NCBI GenBank assembly: GCA_005884985.1
Contig: VAYK01000038.1
Location: 1-7,159 of the forward strand
DNA length: 7,159 nucleotides
Reading direction: 5' to 3'
Source of the DNA: Actinomycetota bacterium
GTDB lineage: Bacteria > Actinomycetota > Thermoleophilia > Solirubrobacterales > 70-9
Below are positions 1 to 6,345 of the stretch, in pieces (position 1 is the first letter of the stretch; each line of letters begins with the position of its first letter). The notes under the pieces were generated by a model. That model ran no database searches. It saw nothing but the letters and a program-made list of their open reading frames with translations, and was not told where the DNA came from. The position numbers and the translations under genes were made by a program.

Positions 1-914
1 GAGGTCAGCGCGCGCTCGGCCATCAACGAGGTGCCGAAGCGCTCGCGGATGCCGTTCCGCTTCACGATCAACCCATACCGCGGCTGCACCCATGCGTGCA
101 CCTGACTTACTGCTTCGCCCGCCCCACACACGCCTACCTCGACTTCAATGCTCGCGAGGACTTCGAGCGCGAGATCGTCGTCAAGGTGAACGCACCGGAG
201 CTCGTTCGCGCCGAGCTCGGGCGGCCGTCGTGGAAGGGCGACCACGTCGCGCTCGGGACCAACACGGATCCTTACCAGTGGGTCGAGGGTCGATACAAGC
301 TGATGCCGGCGATCTGGGAGGCGATGAGGGACTTCGCCAACCCGTGCTCGGTGCTGACAAAGTCCCCGCTGCTGTTGCGTGACATCGAGCTGATGAAGGA
401 GCTGGTCGAGGTGACCGAGTTCGCCGCCAACCTGTCGGTGCCGACCCTCGACGAGAAGGCCTGGCGCGACACCGAGCCGCACACCCCTCACCCGCGCAAG
501 CGCCTGGAAGCGGTCGCGGAGCTGAACCGCGGCGGGATCCCAACCAGCGTCCTGATCGCGCCGCTGATGCCGGGCGTCAACGACGCCCCCGGGCAGGTCG
601 AGGAGATCCTCGAGCTGGCAGGCGAGGCGGGCGCGCGCACGATCGGCGGCGTCGGGCTACACCTGCGCGGCGAGGTGCGCGAGATCTGGTTCGACTGGCT
701 GCGTCAATACCGCCCCGACCTGATCCCTCGCTACCGGGAGCTGTACCGGGGCGGCGCCTACATGCCGAGCACGGAGCGTGAGCGCTTGGCGAGCATGGCG
801 CGGCGCGGCAAGGGGGTTCGCGGCGCCAGGGGCGTGCGCGAACGGAAACGCGGCGAGCGGGCCCCCGGAACCGTCGTCAGCCCACCGCCGGAGCGGCAGA
901 CCAGCCTCTTCTGA
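1..914 (+). pseudogene. Rv2578c-family radical SAM protein, 5' end outside window, frameshifted at the FeS motif
   Basis: A SplB/photolyase-like radical SAM enzyme of the actinobacterial Rv2578c type; its substrate is not known. Frame 1 reads from base 1 through NPYRGCTHACT and then hits TGA at 103-105. From base 108 the third frame continues with YCFARPTHAYLDF, GTNTDPYQ, GLHLRGE and RYRELYRGGAYMP, all recognisable Rv2578c-family blocks, to a TGA at 912-914. Removing bases 103-107 joins the two frames perfectly and restores the CxxxCxxC motif that binds the [4Fe-4S] cluster and SAM. A gene caller would start at GTG 96 and miss the first two cysteines, giving a protein that cannot hold the cluster. 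The tail after about 780 is basic and low in complexity. The gene converges on the MFS gene and overlaps it by 38 bp. Family assignment is firm. Whether the break is real or a sequence error is open. Confidence 0.85.
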
Positions 915-1422
915 GCGCGTTGGCCACCGCGAGGGTTCCGAGCGCGCAGGCCGAGGCGAGCCAGAAGGCGGCGGAATATCCGCCCAAGGACACGGCCAGG
1001 CCCGCCACGGGACCGCCGACGCCCATGCCGATGTCGAAGAAGGCGGTGAACGTTCCGAGCGCCGCGCCCCGGCGCGACTCGGGGACGCTGTCGACCACCA
1101 CCAGCGACAGCGATGGGTAGATCAGGGCGAACGCGGCGCCCATCCCGACCGCGCCCGCGAGGGCCACCGGGAGGCTCGTCGCCAGCGCGATCAACGCGAG
1201 CCCGACGACCTCGATTGCGGCGGCGCCAGCGGCGCACCGAAGTGGCCCGATCCGATCGGGGAGATCGCCCCCGGCGAGCCGCGTGAGCACCACCGTGACC
1301 GCGAGCGCAGTGAAGGCGGCGGCGCCGTGGCCGGTGCCGTTGGCGTCCAGGTCGAGGACGATGAACGACGCCATCGCCGCGTAGCCGACGGTGGCCAGGG
1401 AGAGGGCAACGCCGGGCCGCAG
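877..1422 (-). pseudogene. MFS transporter, C-terminal six-helix half (downstream of in-frame TAG)
   Basis: This is the direct same-frame continuation of the preceding MFS half: codons LRPGVALSLATVGYAAMASF follow the TAG with no shift. It contains about five or six further hydrophobic segments and ends at TGA 879-877 after a basic tail. The whole reading, 201 plus 181 residues and the stop position, has normal MFS length. If translated on its own, the first ATG is at 1374, inside helix 7, with no ribosome-binding site before it. Independent expression of a properly inserted half-transporter is therefore doubtful. The 3' end overlaps the convergent radical SAM gene by 38 bp. Alternatives are stop-codon readthrough, a sequence error, or a real two-polypeptide transporter; I rank nonsense or error first. 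Confidence 0.75.
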
Positions 1423-2028
1423 CTACTCGCGGGCGACGAGCTGACGCCGCTCCTTCGTGTGGACGGGGCGGAACGGATCCGGAATCCGCAGCGCGACCAG
1501 CGCTCCGACGAAGGGGGCGATGGCGGTGAACGCCCACACGGCGTCGAAGCTGGAAGCGCGAAGCAACGCGTCGCCGATCGGCGGCCCGAGGCTGAGCCCG
1601 CTCCAGACGGCGAGCCCGTAAAGCCCGATCACCCGCGCCCGCCGGTCCGGAGGCGCGAGGTCCACGACCCAGGTCGCGCCGGCCGTGAACACCATCCCCT
1701 CGCCGGCCCCGAGCACCAGCCGGGCGAGCAGCAGCCCTGGGAGGCCCGCGGGTACGAAGTAGAGGACGCCGGCTGCCGCGGCGAGCAGGGAGCCGACGAC
1801 GACGACCGGGCGCCGCCCGCGGAGATCGGAGAAGTGGCCGGCGAGCGGCCGACAGGCGAGCGCGGTAAAGGCAAAGGCGCCGATCACCAGCCCGACTGCG
1901 AAATTCCCCGAGCCAAGCGGCCCACGCACGTAGTGGGGAAGGACGGGGAGCACGGCGCCAACCGCGACCAGCGAGAGCAGCGTGACGACGAAGACGCCCG
2001 CGAACGCGGCCAGGGGAGAGCGCCGCAT
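1423..2028 (-). CDS. MFS transporter, N-terminal six-helix half (ends at in-frame TAG)
   Basis: An inner-membrane secondary transporter of the major facilitator superfamily, drug/sugar efflux (AraJ-like) type; substrate unknown. The 201 residues hold about six hydrophobic helices (roughly 8-30, 42-62, 75-93, 98-120, 133-152, 162-181). The signature motif A loop between helices 2 and 3 is GHFSDLRGRR at 64-73. The ATG at 2028 lies 3 bases after the stop of the acyl-CoA ligase gene. No clear Shine-Dalgarno is visible, so translation probably depends on the ligase being translated. The frame ends at TAG (1425-1423) in the hydrophilic loop where helix 6 normally connects to helix 7. The same frame then continues for 181 more codons as the C-terminal half. 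A normal MFS protein has about 390-400 residues, matching both halves together. It is therefore most likely one gene with a nonsense codon. Confidence 0.85.
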   Translation of the reverse strand: MRRSPLAAFAGVFVVTLLSLVAVGAVLPVLPHYVRGPLGSGNFAVGLVIGAFAFTALACRPLAGHFSDLRGRRPVVVVGSLLAAAAGVLYFVPAGLPGLLLARLVLGAGEGMVFTAGATWVVDLAPPDRRARVIGLYGLAVWSGLSLGPPIGDALLRASSFDAVWAFTAIAPFVGALVALRIPDPFRPVHTKERRQLVARE

Positions 2029-2031
2029 GGG

Positions 2032-3489
2032 TTAGTGCTTCGCGGCGGGTCCCGCGGCCCGCAGCTCCGCCCGCTTGATCTTCCCGCTGGCGGTCTTGGG
2101 CAGCTCGTCGGCGAATTCGACGATGCGCGGGAACTTGTAGGGAGCGGCCACCGATTTGCAGTGGTCTTGAAGCTCGCGGACGAGGTCGTCGCTCGGCTCG
2201 GCCTCGCGGAGGACGACGATCGCCCGCACGACGACCCCCCGCTCCGGGTCCGGGGCCGGAACCGCCGCCGCCTCGGCCACCGCCGGGTGGGACAGCAGGG
2301 CCGACTCGACCTCGAACGGGCCGATGCGATAGCCGGCGGAGAGGATCAGGTCGTCGCGCCGCCCCTCATACCAGAGGTAGCCGTCGTCGTCCTGGGAGAC
2401 GGCATCGCCCGTCGGCCACCACTCGCCCCCGAACGGCTCGCCGTCGAGGTAGCGGCTGAAGAAGGTCGGGCAGCTGGGCGGGCGGAGCTGCAGCTCGCCG
2501 TCCGCGATCCGAACCTGGAGCCCTGGCAGGGGTTTGCCCATCGAGCCGTCGCGAACCTGCTCGCCGACCAGGTTTCCGGTCACCTGTCCGGTCTCGGTCT
2601 GGCCGTAGCCGTCGCAGATGTCGAGGCCGAGCGCCCCCCGAAAGACCTCGATCACCTCGGGATTGAGGGGCTCGCCGGCGGACACCATCCGGCGCACGGA
2701 GGGAAGGGGCCGAAGCTGAGTGCGCTTGGCGAGCATCCGGTACTCGGTTGGCGCCTGGCAGAGGACGTCGACTCGCTCGCGCTCGATCAGCTCCAGGCGC
2801 TCGGCCGGGTCGAAGCGGCTGTCGTGGATCATCGCCGCGGCCCCGCGGAGCCAGGGAGCGACGAACACGTTGCGCGCCGACTTCGACCAGCCCGTCGCCG
2901 TTGTGCACCACACGAGCTCGCCCCCTCGCGCCCCAAGCCAGTGCTCGGCCTGGACCCGCTGACCGGCCAGGTAGCGCTGGGCGTGCAGGGCCCCGCGCGG
3001 CTCGCCGGTCGTCCCCGAGGTGAACACGATCAGGGCACCGTCGCCGGGGCCGAGGTTGGCCGGCTCGACCGGCGGCTCCTGGGGCCGCTCCTCGTCGATC
3101 ACCTGGGCGACGTCGGCCATCGTCATCACCGGCACGCTAGCGGGCAGCTCGTCGAGCAGCTCTTCCTCGCCGACGCAGAGCACGGGCCCCGCGGCGCTGG
3201 CTCGCAGCTCGAGGTCGCGGCGCCGAAGCTGCGTGTTGCAGGGCAGGGCAATCGCTCCCATCCGCCAGCAGGCCAGCATCGCGAGCACCCACTCGATCCG
3301 GTTGCCGACCAGCGTCATCACCACGTCGCCGCGACCCACCCCGCGGGCCGCGAACGCCCCCGACAGTCCCGCGCTGCGCGCGATCAGCTCCCCGAAGCCC
3401 CACACCCGGCGCTCTCCCTCGCGGGAGATCGTGACCAGCGCCGGTCGCGCGGCCGGGAACTGCTGGAGCACGTTCTCGATGAAGTTCAC
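2032..3489 (-). CDS. AMP-forming acyl-CoA synthetase (ACSM/medium-chain-like)
   Basis: Activates a carboxylic acid with ATP to an acyl-adenylate and then to acyl-CoA in the cytoplasm. The 485 residues carry the full set of ANL-superfamily motifs. These are the P-loop FTSGTTGEPRG at 156-166 (Arg where Lys is usual), YGQTETG at 295-301, PTGD at 359-362, GRRDDLILSAGYRIGPFEVE at about 376-395, and PKTASGK at 464-470 with the catalytic Lys470. The stretch around TGWSKSA (199-205), FDPAERLELIERERVD and PTEYRML resembles acetyl-CoA synthetase/ACSM medium-chain ligases more than long-chain FadD. I cannot tell the substrate. The GTG at 3489 is chosen because MNFIENVLQQFP is a typical start for this family, a GGAG lies 10 bases upstream, and everything further upstream is the intergenic palindrome. 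The open frame runs on upstream to about 4713, but that part is antisense to the SDR gene. The MFS gene follows after 3 bases. Confidence 0.92.
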   Translation of the reverse strand: MNFIENVLQQFPAARPALVTISREGERRVWGFGELIARSAGLSGAFAARGVGRGDVVMTLVGNRIEWVLAMLACWRMGAIALPCNTQLRRRDLELRASAAGPVLCVGEEELLDELPASVPVMTMADVAQVIDEERPQEPPVEPANLGPGDGALIVFTSGTTGEPRGALHAQRYLAGQRVQAEHWLGARGGELVWCTTATGWSKSARNVFVAPWLRGAAAMIHDSRFDPAERLELIERERVDVLCQAPTEYRMLAKRTQLRPLPSVRRMVSAGEPLNPEVIEVFRGALGLDICDGYGQTETGQVTGNLVGEQVRDGSMGKPLPGLQVRIADGELQLRPPSCPTFFSRYLDGEPFGGEWWPTGDAVSQDDDGYLWYEGRRDDLILSAGYRIGPFEVESALLSHPAVAEAAAVPAPDPERGVVVRAIVVLREAEPSDDLVRELQDHCKSVAAPYKFPRIVEFADELPKTASGKIKRAELRAAGPAAKH

Positions 3490-3499
3490 GGCAAGTGGT

Positions 3500-3503
3500 C
3501 TCC
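3500..3503 (-). promoter_or_regulatory. Ribosome-binding site of the acyl-CoA ligase gene
   Basis: GGAG read on the minus strand, 10 bases before the GTG at 3489. It supports that start against many in-frame alternatives upstream. The site sits at the very edge of the palindromic element that starts at 3502, so the element lies directly against the gene's translation signal. Confidence 0.5.
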
Positions 3504-3648
3504 GTCGCAATTTCGGTCGTGGATTGGCGAGCGAAAGCCGAGCATGGCAAGGACGCAGGGCGCAGCCTTTGCCGGTGGGCAAAGGCAAGCCCGAGAACGC
3601 AGCCAGGCGAAGGCTTGCAGCCGCCAAACGCGATCGTAATTGCGGCGG
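3502..3648. repeat. 147-bp imperfect palindrome filling the divergent intergenic region
   Basis: The two ends, CCGTCGCAATTTCGGTCG (3502-3519) and CGATCGTAATTGCGGCGG (3631-3648), are inverted copies matching at 15 of 18 bases. Extending inward, the outer arms match at about 28 of 38 aligned columns. After about 25 non-pairing bases per side, the middle is a perfect 9-bp stem (GCCTTTGCC at 3565-3573, GGCAAAGGC at 3578-3586) with a 4-base loop. The symmetry centre of the outer arms (3575) and of the inner stem (3575.5) coincide. It encodes no recognisable protein. It could be a small non-autonomous mobile or REP-like element, or a regulatory cruciform between the divergent ligase and SDR genes. 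No flanking target duplication is obvious. Confidence 0.7.
3565..3586. repeat. Perfect 9-bp stem-loop at the palindrome centre
   Basis: GCCTTTGCC (3565-3573) pairs fully with GGCAAAGGC (3578-3586) around loop GGTG. No T-run follows on either strand, so it does not look like an intrinsic terminator. It also lies upstream of, not after, both neighbouring genes. A second stem, GCAAGCC (3585-3591) with GGCTTGC (3612-3618), shares bases with it and would compete. Confidence 0.75.
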
Positions 3649-3663
3649 CGACCGCGCGTTAGT

Positions 3664-4383
3664 GTGGCGGTCGTGGAAGGGGAGCGGCGTACGGCGCTCG
3701 TCAGCGGCTCGAATCGGGGCATCGGACGCGAGGTCGCGCGGCAGCTCGCGGAGCTCGGGCACCACGTGATCGTGACGGCGCGCGACCCCGCCGCCGCGGA
3801 GGGCGCGGTCGAGGAGCTCTCGAAGGGCCGAGGCCTCTCGCTCCAAGCCGAGCAGCTCGACGTCGCCGACCCACACAGCGTCGAGCGGCTCCGGGAGCGG
3901 CTCGAGGCCGAACCCGGACGGCTCGACGCCCTCGTCAACAACGCCGGCGTGATGGGCGAGATCGCGACCAACGTCGCGGAGGCGCCGCTCGACGATGCGC
4001 ACACCACGATGGAGACGAACCTGTTCGGGGCCTGGCGGCTCACCCAGGCGCTCCTGCCGCTCCTGCGCCGTAGCGGGCACGGCCGGATCGTCAACGTGTC
4101 CAGCGGGGCCGGTCAGCTCTCGGACATGAACGGCGGCTATCCCGGCTACCGGATCTCGAAGACGGCGCTCAACGCGCTCACCCGGATCCTCTCCAATGAG
4201 GAAGGGGGAAACGGGATGCTGGTCAACTCGATGTGTCCCGGCTGGGTGCGCACCGACATGGGCGGCTCCGCCGCGCCGCGCTCGGTCACTGAAGGCGCGG
4301 ACACGGCGGTGTGGCTCGCGACCCTGCCCGACGACGGCCCGACGGGCGGCTTCTTCCGCAATCGCGAGCCGATCCCCTGGTAG
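3664..4383 (+). CDS. SDR-family NADPH-dependent oxidoreductase, carbonyl-reductase-like
   Basis: A cytoplasmic short-chain dehydrogenase/reductase, 239 residues from GTG 3664. It shows the Rossmann nucleotide loop SGSNRGIG at 14-21, VNNAG at 91-95, the structural/catalytic Asn in METNLFG (119), the Ser of NVSSGAG (146/147), the YRISK catalytic Tyr162/Lys166 pair, and CPGWVRTDMGG at 191-201. Arg18 in the loop and Arg40 after the second strand favour NADP(H). The PGWVRTDMGG block and the short C-terminus ending in a FFRNREPIPW-type motif resemble human CBR1-like carbonyl reductases. The substrate is not predictable. The start is uncertain: TTG 3640, GTG 3664 and GTG 3673 are in frame and none has a strong Shine-Dalgarno. 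TTG 3640 lies inside the palindrome, so I prefer 3664 or 3673. The stop is 8 bases before the GNAT start, suggesting one transcript. Confidence 0.92.
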   Translation: MAVVEGERRTALVSGSNRGIGREVARQLAELGHHVIVTARDPAAAEGAVEELSKGRGLSLQAEQLDVADPHSVERLRERLEAEPGRLDALVNNAGVMGEIATNVAEAPLDDAHTTMETNLFGAWRLTQALLPLLRRSGHGRIVNVSSGAGQLSDMNGGYPGYRISKTALNALTRILSNEEGGNGMLVNSMCPGWVRTDMGGSAAPRSVTEGADTAVWLATLPDDGPTGGFFRNREPIPW

Positions 4384-4391
4384 AGAGCGGA

Positions 4392-5201
4392 GTGAGTGCC
4401 GAACTGGACGCGGCGCTCCGCTTCCTCGCCCGCGTCGACGACGCGGTTGCGGGCGAGCTCGTTCCGCTGGGCTGGGGGACCGGGGTGTTCGACCGCGCGC
4501 GCCCTTTGGTGTGGGACGGCAACTACGTGCGCGCCGAGCTGACCGCCGAGCTCGAGGCGGCCTACCTGGCGGGGTCCGCCGAGCCGCTGTTCGCCGAGCG
4601 CGGCCTGGCGCACAGGATGGCGGTCGTGCCCGATGAGCGCGAGGGGAAGCGCCTCGCCCCGGGCTTCGAGGCCCTGGGCTGGCGCCGCGCCCACGAGGTG
4701 GTGATGGTCTCAAGGATCCAACCCACGGCCCCGCGGCACAAGGTCGAGCAGGTCTCGGTCGCCGAGCTTCGGCAGGCGAGGCGCGAGGTCGAGCTTGCGG
4801 AGCCGCCCGGCGACGCCGACCCCGCCGTCTTGCCCTCGCTCCTCGACCAGCTCGCCAGCCGGGACGAGCTGATCGCGGGGGCGGTCGACAAGCGGCACTT
4901 GGCAGTGCTCGCGGACGGGCGACCGGTCGCCTTCTGCGAGCTCTACTCGCGCGACGCCGTCGGCCAGATCGAGCTGGTCACGACCCGACCCGAGCATCGG
5001 AATCGCGGCTACGGTCGCGCCATCGTCTCCGCGGCCGTCGCCGCCTCGCGGGAACAGGGGAACGAGCTGACCTTCCTGGTAGCCCTCGCAGACGACTGGC
5101 CACAGGAGCTCTACCGCCGGCTCGGCTTCGAGCCGGCCGGGCTCATCCATCGGTTCCGCCGCCCGGCGCGGGGTCAGCGCCGAAGCTCGGTGCCGTCGTA
5201 G
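4392..5201 (+). CDS. GNAT-family N-acetyltransferase with degenerate N-terminal domain
   Basis: An acetyl-CoA-dependent acyltransferase of 269 residues. The C-terminal domain (about 168-257) is a clear GNAT fold: HLAVLADGRPVAFCELY, then the acetyl-CoA pyrophosphate-binding motif A in VTTRPEHRNRGYGRAIV (Arg203 to Arg209 as RNRGYGR), and the closing motif YRRLGFEPAG. The N-terminal half (about 1-110) ends in GFEALGWRRAHEVVMV, which itself looks like the end of a GNAT domain without a motif A. The protein may therefore be a tandem GNAT with an inactive first copy. The substrate (protein, amine or drug) is unknown. GTG 4392 is preferred because it follows GAGAG (4383-4387) and lies 8 bases after the SDR stop. 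Earlier in-frame starts overlap the SDR gene. The 3' end overlaps the convergent ferredoxin gene by 28 bp. Confidence 0.88.
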   Translation: MSAELDAALRFLARVDDAVAGELVPLGWGTGVFDRARPLVWDGNYVRAELTAELEAAYLAGSAEPLFAERGLAHRMAVVPDEREGKRLAPGFEALGWRRAHEVVMVSRIQPTAPRHKVEQVSVAELRQARREVELAEPPGDADPAVLPSLLDQLASRDELIAGAVDKRHLAVLADGRPVAFCELYSRDAVGQIELVTTRPEHRNRGYGRAIVSAAVAASREQGNELTFLVALADDWPQELYRRLGFEPAGLIHRFRRPARGQRRSSVPS

Positions 5202-5434
5202 AGCTTCTTGACCCGGACTGTGCCATCCGGCGCGGCGTCGAGGCAGAGCTCGCAGAGCACGCACTCGTCGAGGTTCTCGCGCACGATCCGCAGTGTGCCC
5301 CCCTCGCCGTCGGCGGCGAAGATGTCGACCGGGCAGACCTCGGCAAGCTTCGCCGAGAGCGCAGGGTCGCTGCGGACCGAATCGTCGACCTCGACGTCGA
5401 TGAAGATGCCGTCGAGCTCGCGAGTCTGGGCCAT
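5174..5434 (-). CDS. FixX-like single [4Fe-4S] ferredoxin
   Basis: A small cytoplasmic electron carrier of 86 residues. It has exactly four cysteines: Cys34 in EVCPVDIF, and Cys58, Cys61 and Cys64 in CVLCELC. An isolated Cys-Pro followed some 24 residues later by CxxCxxC is the arrangement of FixX and the ferredoxin domain of ETF-quinone oxidoreductase (E. coli FixX has CPAGLY then CLECGTC). It predicts one [4Fe-4S] cluster, unlike dicluster bacterial ferredoxins. Its ATG overlaps the stop of the CoA-ligase alpha gene (TGATG, sharing base 5434), and GAGGG lies 4 bases upstream inside that gene. It is thus translationally coupled and co-expressed with the CoA ligase. The likely partner is a ferredoxin-dependent oxidoreductase or flavoprotein not in this window. 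Its acidic N-terminus fits a ferredoxin. Last gene of the operon; it overlaps the convergent GNAT gene by 28 bp. Confidence 0.82.
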   Translation of the reverse strand: MAQTRELDGIFIDVEVDDSVRSDPALSAKLAEVCPVDIFAADGEGGTLRIVRENLDECVLCELCLDAAPDGTVRVKKLYDGTELRR

Positions 5435-6345
5435 CAGACCCTCGCTCCCAGCTTGTCCTTCACCGCGTTGGGGATCTCGTGGATCTTCTCGATCACGGGG
5501 ATCCCGGCGGCCTCGAGGCGGGCGATCTTCTCGGTTGCCGTGTCCTCCTTGCCCTCGACGATCGTCCCGGCATGGCCGAAGCTCATCCCGGGCATCTCGT
5601 CCATGAAGCGCCCTGCCATGAACGCGACGACCGGAAGCCGAGACGTGTTATCGGTGACCCAGGACGCGAGCTCGGCCTCCATCCGCCCGCCGGGCTCGGT
5701 GTAGATGACGATCGCCTCGGTCTGGGCGTCGGCCTCGAACAGCGGCATCAGTTCGGCGTAGGTGGAGCCGATGATGGCGTCGCCGCCGATCGAGACCGCG
5801 GTTGAGACGCCGAGTCCGGCGGCAGTGAGCGAGGAGGAGATCTCGGTGGTCATGCCGCCAGAGCGCGACATGACGCCGGCCGGTCCGGGGGCGTAGGCCT
5901 TGGCCGCGTCCTTCGCCGGCCCGCCGATGCCGCCCATCTTGCAGACCTCGGGGACGATCACGCCGAGACAGTTGGGGCCGATGATCCGCGCTCCGCGCAT
6001 CCCAGCCAGCTCGACCATCTCGGCGACGTCGCGGCGCGGGATCCGCTCGGTGACGATCACGATCAGCTCGACCCCCGCCTCGATCGCCTCGAACACGGCG
6101 TCCTTGGTGAACGCGGGGGGGACCGTGACCACCGAGCCGTTGGGCACGTACCCGACCGCCTCCGTGACCTGCTGGACGGTGTCGTAGACGGGAACCCCGT
6201 GGACGTCGCGGCCCTTGCGCCCCGGGGTGACGCCGCCGACGACCTTGGACCCGTAGTCGAGGCACTCCCTGGTCAGGTTGACGGCCTCGCGCCCGGTGAT
6301 CCCCTGCACGATGAATGTGAAGTCCTCGGACAGCAGGATGCTCAT
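5434..6345 (-). CDS. sucD: ADP-forming CoA ligase alpha subunit (succinyl-CoA-synthetase-like)
   Basis: Alpha subunit of a nucleotide-forming acid:CoA ligase, classically succinate + CoA + ATP = succinyl-CoA + ADP + Pi in the TCA cycle. The 303 residues match SucD length. The CoA-binding Rossmann domain shows QGITGREA (14-21), GGVTPGRKG (37-45) and GPNCLG (123-128). The ligase domain has SRSGGMTTE (160-168), SIGGDAIIGST (186-195), the Glu that orients the phosphohistidine in TEPGG (217), and the phosphorylated His258 in FGHAG. SRSGGM and FGHAG are closer to ATP-citrate lyase than to classical SucD, which has SRSGTLTYE and RMGHAG. The substrate could therefore be another di- or tricarboxylate. 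There is no citrate-synthase-like lyase domain. ATG 6345 overlaps the beta-subunit stop (ATGA, 6342-6345), with GAGGG 3 bases upstream. Confidence 0.88.
   Translation of the reverse strand: MSILLSEDFTFIVQGITGREAVNLTRECLDYGSKVVGGVTPGRKGRDVHGVPVYDTVQQVTEAVGYVPNGSVVTVPPAFTKDAVFEAIEAGVELIVIVTERIPRRDVAEMVELAGMRGARIIGPNCLGVIVPEVCKMGGIGGPAKDAAKAYAPGPAGVMSRSGGMTTEISSSLTAAGLGVSTAVSIGGDAIIGSTYAELMPLFEADAQTEAIVIYTEPGGRMEAELASWVTDNTSRLPVVAFMAGRFMDEMPGMSFGHAGTIVEGKEDTATEKIARLEAAGIPVIEKIHEIPNAVKDKLGARV

Noticed and set aside
181..543. Minus-strand frame inside the radical SAM gene
   Set aside because: Antisense to conserved radical SAM sequence, with no recognisable domain.
3522..3550. Possible ligase promoter on the minus strand (TTGCCA, 17-bp gap, CCAATC)
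   Set aside because: The -35-like box is good but the -10 box is poor, and both lie in repeat DNA. Not enough to annotate.
3565..3586. Central hairpin as an intrinsic terminator
   Set aside because: No T-run on either side, and it lies between two divergent gene starts, so no gene ends there.
778..3639. A 953-codon plus-strand open frame across the MFS and ligase genes
   Set aside because: Very rich in Arg, Gly, Glu, Asp and His with no domain, and antisense to two clear genes. It is the usual open antisense frame of high-GC DNA.
3615..3642. Possible SDR promoter (TTGCAG, 16-bp gap, TAATTG)
   Set aside because: Only partial match to the -10 consensus, and part of the palindrome arm. Suggestive but unsupported.
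3490..4713. Upstream extension of the ligase open frame
   Set aside because: It is antisense to the SDR gene and start of the GNAT gene, crosses the palindrome, and has no similarity to ligase N-termini. GTG 3489 with its GGAG is the better start.
5648..6265. 205-codon minus-strand frame inside the alpha-subunit gene
   Set aside because: Arg/His/Gly-rich shadow in a different frame of a well-conserved gene.
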